Made by a program: the position numbers and the translations under genes
Part shown: positions 62,000-64,000 of the stretch, in pieces
Layout of the letters: each line of letters opens with the position of its first letter
Position numbering within the stretch: position 1 is the first letter of the stretch
The notes under the pieces: generated by a model
Databases searched by the model: none
What the model saw: only the letters and a program-made list of their open reading frames with translations
Told to the model about the DNA's origin: nothing
DNA from: Symbiodinium natans
Taxonomy: Eukaryota > Sar > Dinophyceae > Suessiales > Symbiodiniaceae
DNA length: 64,000 nt
Assembly: GCA_905221605.1 (NCBI GenBank)
Contig: CAJNDS010002223.1
Location: 197,567-261,566, forward strand
Direction: 5' to 3'

Positions 62000-63020
62000 G
62001 TATGCCCCAGAGGGAGCTGGAGCCCTAAAAGGCACCATGATTTTGAGAACTGCCCAGCTGTGGAGGCTACCTCCACGTTCCATCGCACATGAGTTCAAGC
62101 CTGCCTTTCAGCTGGCGAAAATCGTTGAAGACTTCATCCAATCGATCGTATGCTTGGGTTTCGGGGTTCCCTTGCCCCAAGTGCAGGGCCAGTGGTGCAA
62201 ACTGCGTGCTCTTTCAGCGAAGCTTTCTCAAAGTTTTTTGCGTTCTCGTCAAGTGATATGGCAGGCTCGCGGAAGGAGGGACTTTAGGGCTTCTTAGGCA
62301 TTAGGTCGTTGCCTTAAACCCTACATGCTCAATGTGTCGTCCCTAAATGCCTGGGAACAACAATGCTAAGCCCAAAAGGCCTGAAGCTCCCCTCAGCTAG
62401 GCGGACATCATCCGGGCATGACCTGGACAACATCCGCCTCACAAGGCGGATATCTTCAGGGTTCAAGGGGATTCCGGGGGTCTGGCTTCACCTCTCAATA
62501 TTTGAGTTTTAGGGGGCTGCTGAAAGTTTCTGAATTTTGGGGAGGGGCGGGGTTGGGGGGGTTTGGGGTCTGTACTCGCGTTGGTTTGACTTACAGGGTC
62601 TGGTGTCAGCGATGTACAGCTTGGGGGCAAGGTTCCGAAACCTAAGTCTAAGCCGTCGAGTTGAGATCTGGGCGGCGGCTAGGATTCAGGGTTTTGGGAC
62701 TTGAACCCCCAAACCGCTACTTTCAGGTGGACCTTTCATGGAACAAAGTGGCGCAACCCCGCGGTGTTGCTCTAACCTTCTGTATTTATCTGTTTGTTTT
62801 TCAATTTATATTTGATTGTTTTTTTCTTTTTTTGGGGGGGGGGTCGGGCGCGGGGAGGGCGGAGCGGACCTTCTGATAAGAGATTCGATTATGAGGTACT
62901 GGTGACCTAGTCTGGAACAACCCCCCACATGTTCTGCGGGCATTCTGGAAGGTTGCTCTTTCAGATCCTACGCATTCCTTGAGTCGTCAACCGACCTGAA
63001 AGCCGCGTCACGAAGAACCA
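62000..63020. other. No gene called
   Basis: G-rich and T-rich stretches. Nothing recognised. Confidence 0.3.
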
Positions 63021-63261
63021 CTCAACCCTAAACCCCAAACCCTAAACCCCAAACCCCAAACAAAAAAAACCCTGGACCCAAAACCCCAAACCCAAAACCC
63101 TACACCCTAATTGAGGCAGAGCGGAAGGCCTGGGCTCGCGGGGCTGATCGCGCTCTCAGCCAGGCCTTTGCCTTTGCCTGTGCTTCGGGGGCTTTTTCGG
63201 GGTCAGCTTCTTGTTCGCCCAGTAACCATTTTTTTATAGTGAGGGCACCCTTTCTTGGGCT

Positions 63262-63313
63262 GGTTACTTTATAAGGCAACCTTGAACCCCCAAAAAAGGG
63301 AAAAGGGTACCAC
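63262..63313 (+). repeat. Dispersed 51-bp repeat, copy 2
   Basis: See 43720-43772. Confidence 0.6.
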
Positions 63314-63339
63314 TGGGCTAACAAGGTTTTAATCGGCGG

Positions 63340-63740
63340 GTGAGTTTAGGGTTTAGGGTTTAGGGTTTAGGGTTTAGGGTTTAGGGTTTAGGGTTTAGGG
63401 TTTAGGGTTTAGGGTTTAGGGTTTGGGGTTTGGGGTTTGGGGGTTGGGGGGTTTGGGGGTTTGGGGGTTTGGGGGTTTGGGCCTTGGGCCTTAGGGGCCT
63501 CGGGCTAGGGCTTTAGAGCTTTAGGGCTTTAGGGGTTGGGGCCCAGGGTCCTTCTCCAAAGCAAGCTCTCCCAGATGTTCCCTGCCCAGGAGTGCTAAGC
63601 TAACTCGGCCGAGGAGTCCTCGTTTTTGTTCTAATCCTTGCGCGTGGATTCGTCTTTCAGGTTTTCAAGATGCACCGAGGCCTCAGAGCTAACCCTAAAC
63701 CCTAAACCCTAAACCCTAAACCCTAAAACCCTAAACCCTT
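63340..63740. repeat. TTTAGGG then CCCTAAA arrays
   Basis: 63340-63540 passes from TTTAGGG to TTTGGGG. 63690-63740 is CCCTAAA. Confidence 0.9.
63637..63681 (-). CDS. Candidate exon (45 nt)
   Basis: AG|G acceptor and GA donor frame exactly 15 codons, ASVHLENLKDESTRK. Confidence 0.45.
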
Positions 63741-64000
63741 AAAACGTGATCCCGATCGCCCTGGGGCCTTTTCTGCCCGCCTTGACTGGGTTTTGAAGGG
63801 ATGTCCCTTCCTCGATGGGATCCGCTGGGTTAAGGATCAACACGGTCGACTGGGCTGAGAACATCAAACAAAGGTGCCAAGAATTAGGGTCAGGAACCCT
63901 CAGCCCTCAACCACCAACGCTAAACAATTTAACCCCGAGATCCTTTGCCGCTTCTGATTTCAGAAAAAAAGGTTCCGCTGAATAGAAAAGCCATGAACTT

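Noticed and set aside
1-64000. A chromosome-end telomere or subtelomere
   Set aside because: Arrays are short, degenerate, in both orientations and spread evenly, with a housekeeping gene threaded through them. No terminal array is present.
1-64000. tRNA, rRNA, spliced-leader RNA or snRNA genes
   Set aside because: I looked for T-loop (GGTTCGA), leader and hammerhead-type cores and found no complete structure.

Overview
The window reads as nuclear DNA of a dinoflagellate. Four things in the sequence support this. (1) Reconstructed genes use GT, GC and GA donor sites and AG acceptors that are nearly always followed by an exon G, the known dinoflagellate splice pattern. (2) A fragment of dinoflagellate-type mitochondrial cox1 is inserted at about 32.1-32.6 kb. 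(3) The last 11 nt of the dinoflagellate spliced leader (TTTGGCTCAAG) occur in both terminal repeats of a large retroelement-like unit. (4) TTTAGGG-type telomere heptamers, the repeat reported for dinoflagellates, are scattered through the window in about 90 short arrays. All genes I could rebuild lie on the minus strand.

Main content. A complete-looking mitochondrial citrate synthase gene runs from the ATG at 45883 down to about 31.57 kb. It is cut into 27 exons of 20-85 nt and encodes about 434 residues, with one or two further 3' exons uncertain. Its three catalytic residues sit in three different exons. Many of its introns consist largely of telomere-type arrays. About 220 bp beyond its possible 3' end lies a second, four-exon gene (30739 to 28257). 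It encodes a 569-residue multi-pass membrane protein with TIR-like sequence boxes. One of its introns is a 512-nt block of the telomere heptamer, and another is a short element with terminal inverted repeats (introner-like).

Upstream of citrate synthase, 46361-55136 is an 8.8-kb unit bounded by 207/208-bp direct repeats. It carries one intron-free reading frame of 2625 codons with WW, S1-like, SAM-like and six CCCH zinc-finger segments, and I see no reverse transcriptase, integrase or RNase H.

The flanks (1-28 kb and 55-64 kb) look like junk at first: short unique islands between heptamer arrays. Many islands, however, hold a short open frame bounded by AG|G and G[TCA] sites on the minus strand, with lengths that fit whole codons. 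I read these as microexons of genes I cannot name. Also present are several palindromic MITE-like elements, low-complexity tracts and stretches where I see nothing.

Unifying pattern (inference). Where an array lies just after a donor, the sense strand usually reads TTTAGGG. Where it lies just before an acceptor, the sense strand usually reads CCCTAAA. Many introns therefore carry complementary telomere-repeat arms that could pair and bring the splice sites together, and CCCTAAAC also resembles a branch-point sequence. Exceptions exist and are listed.
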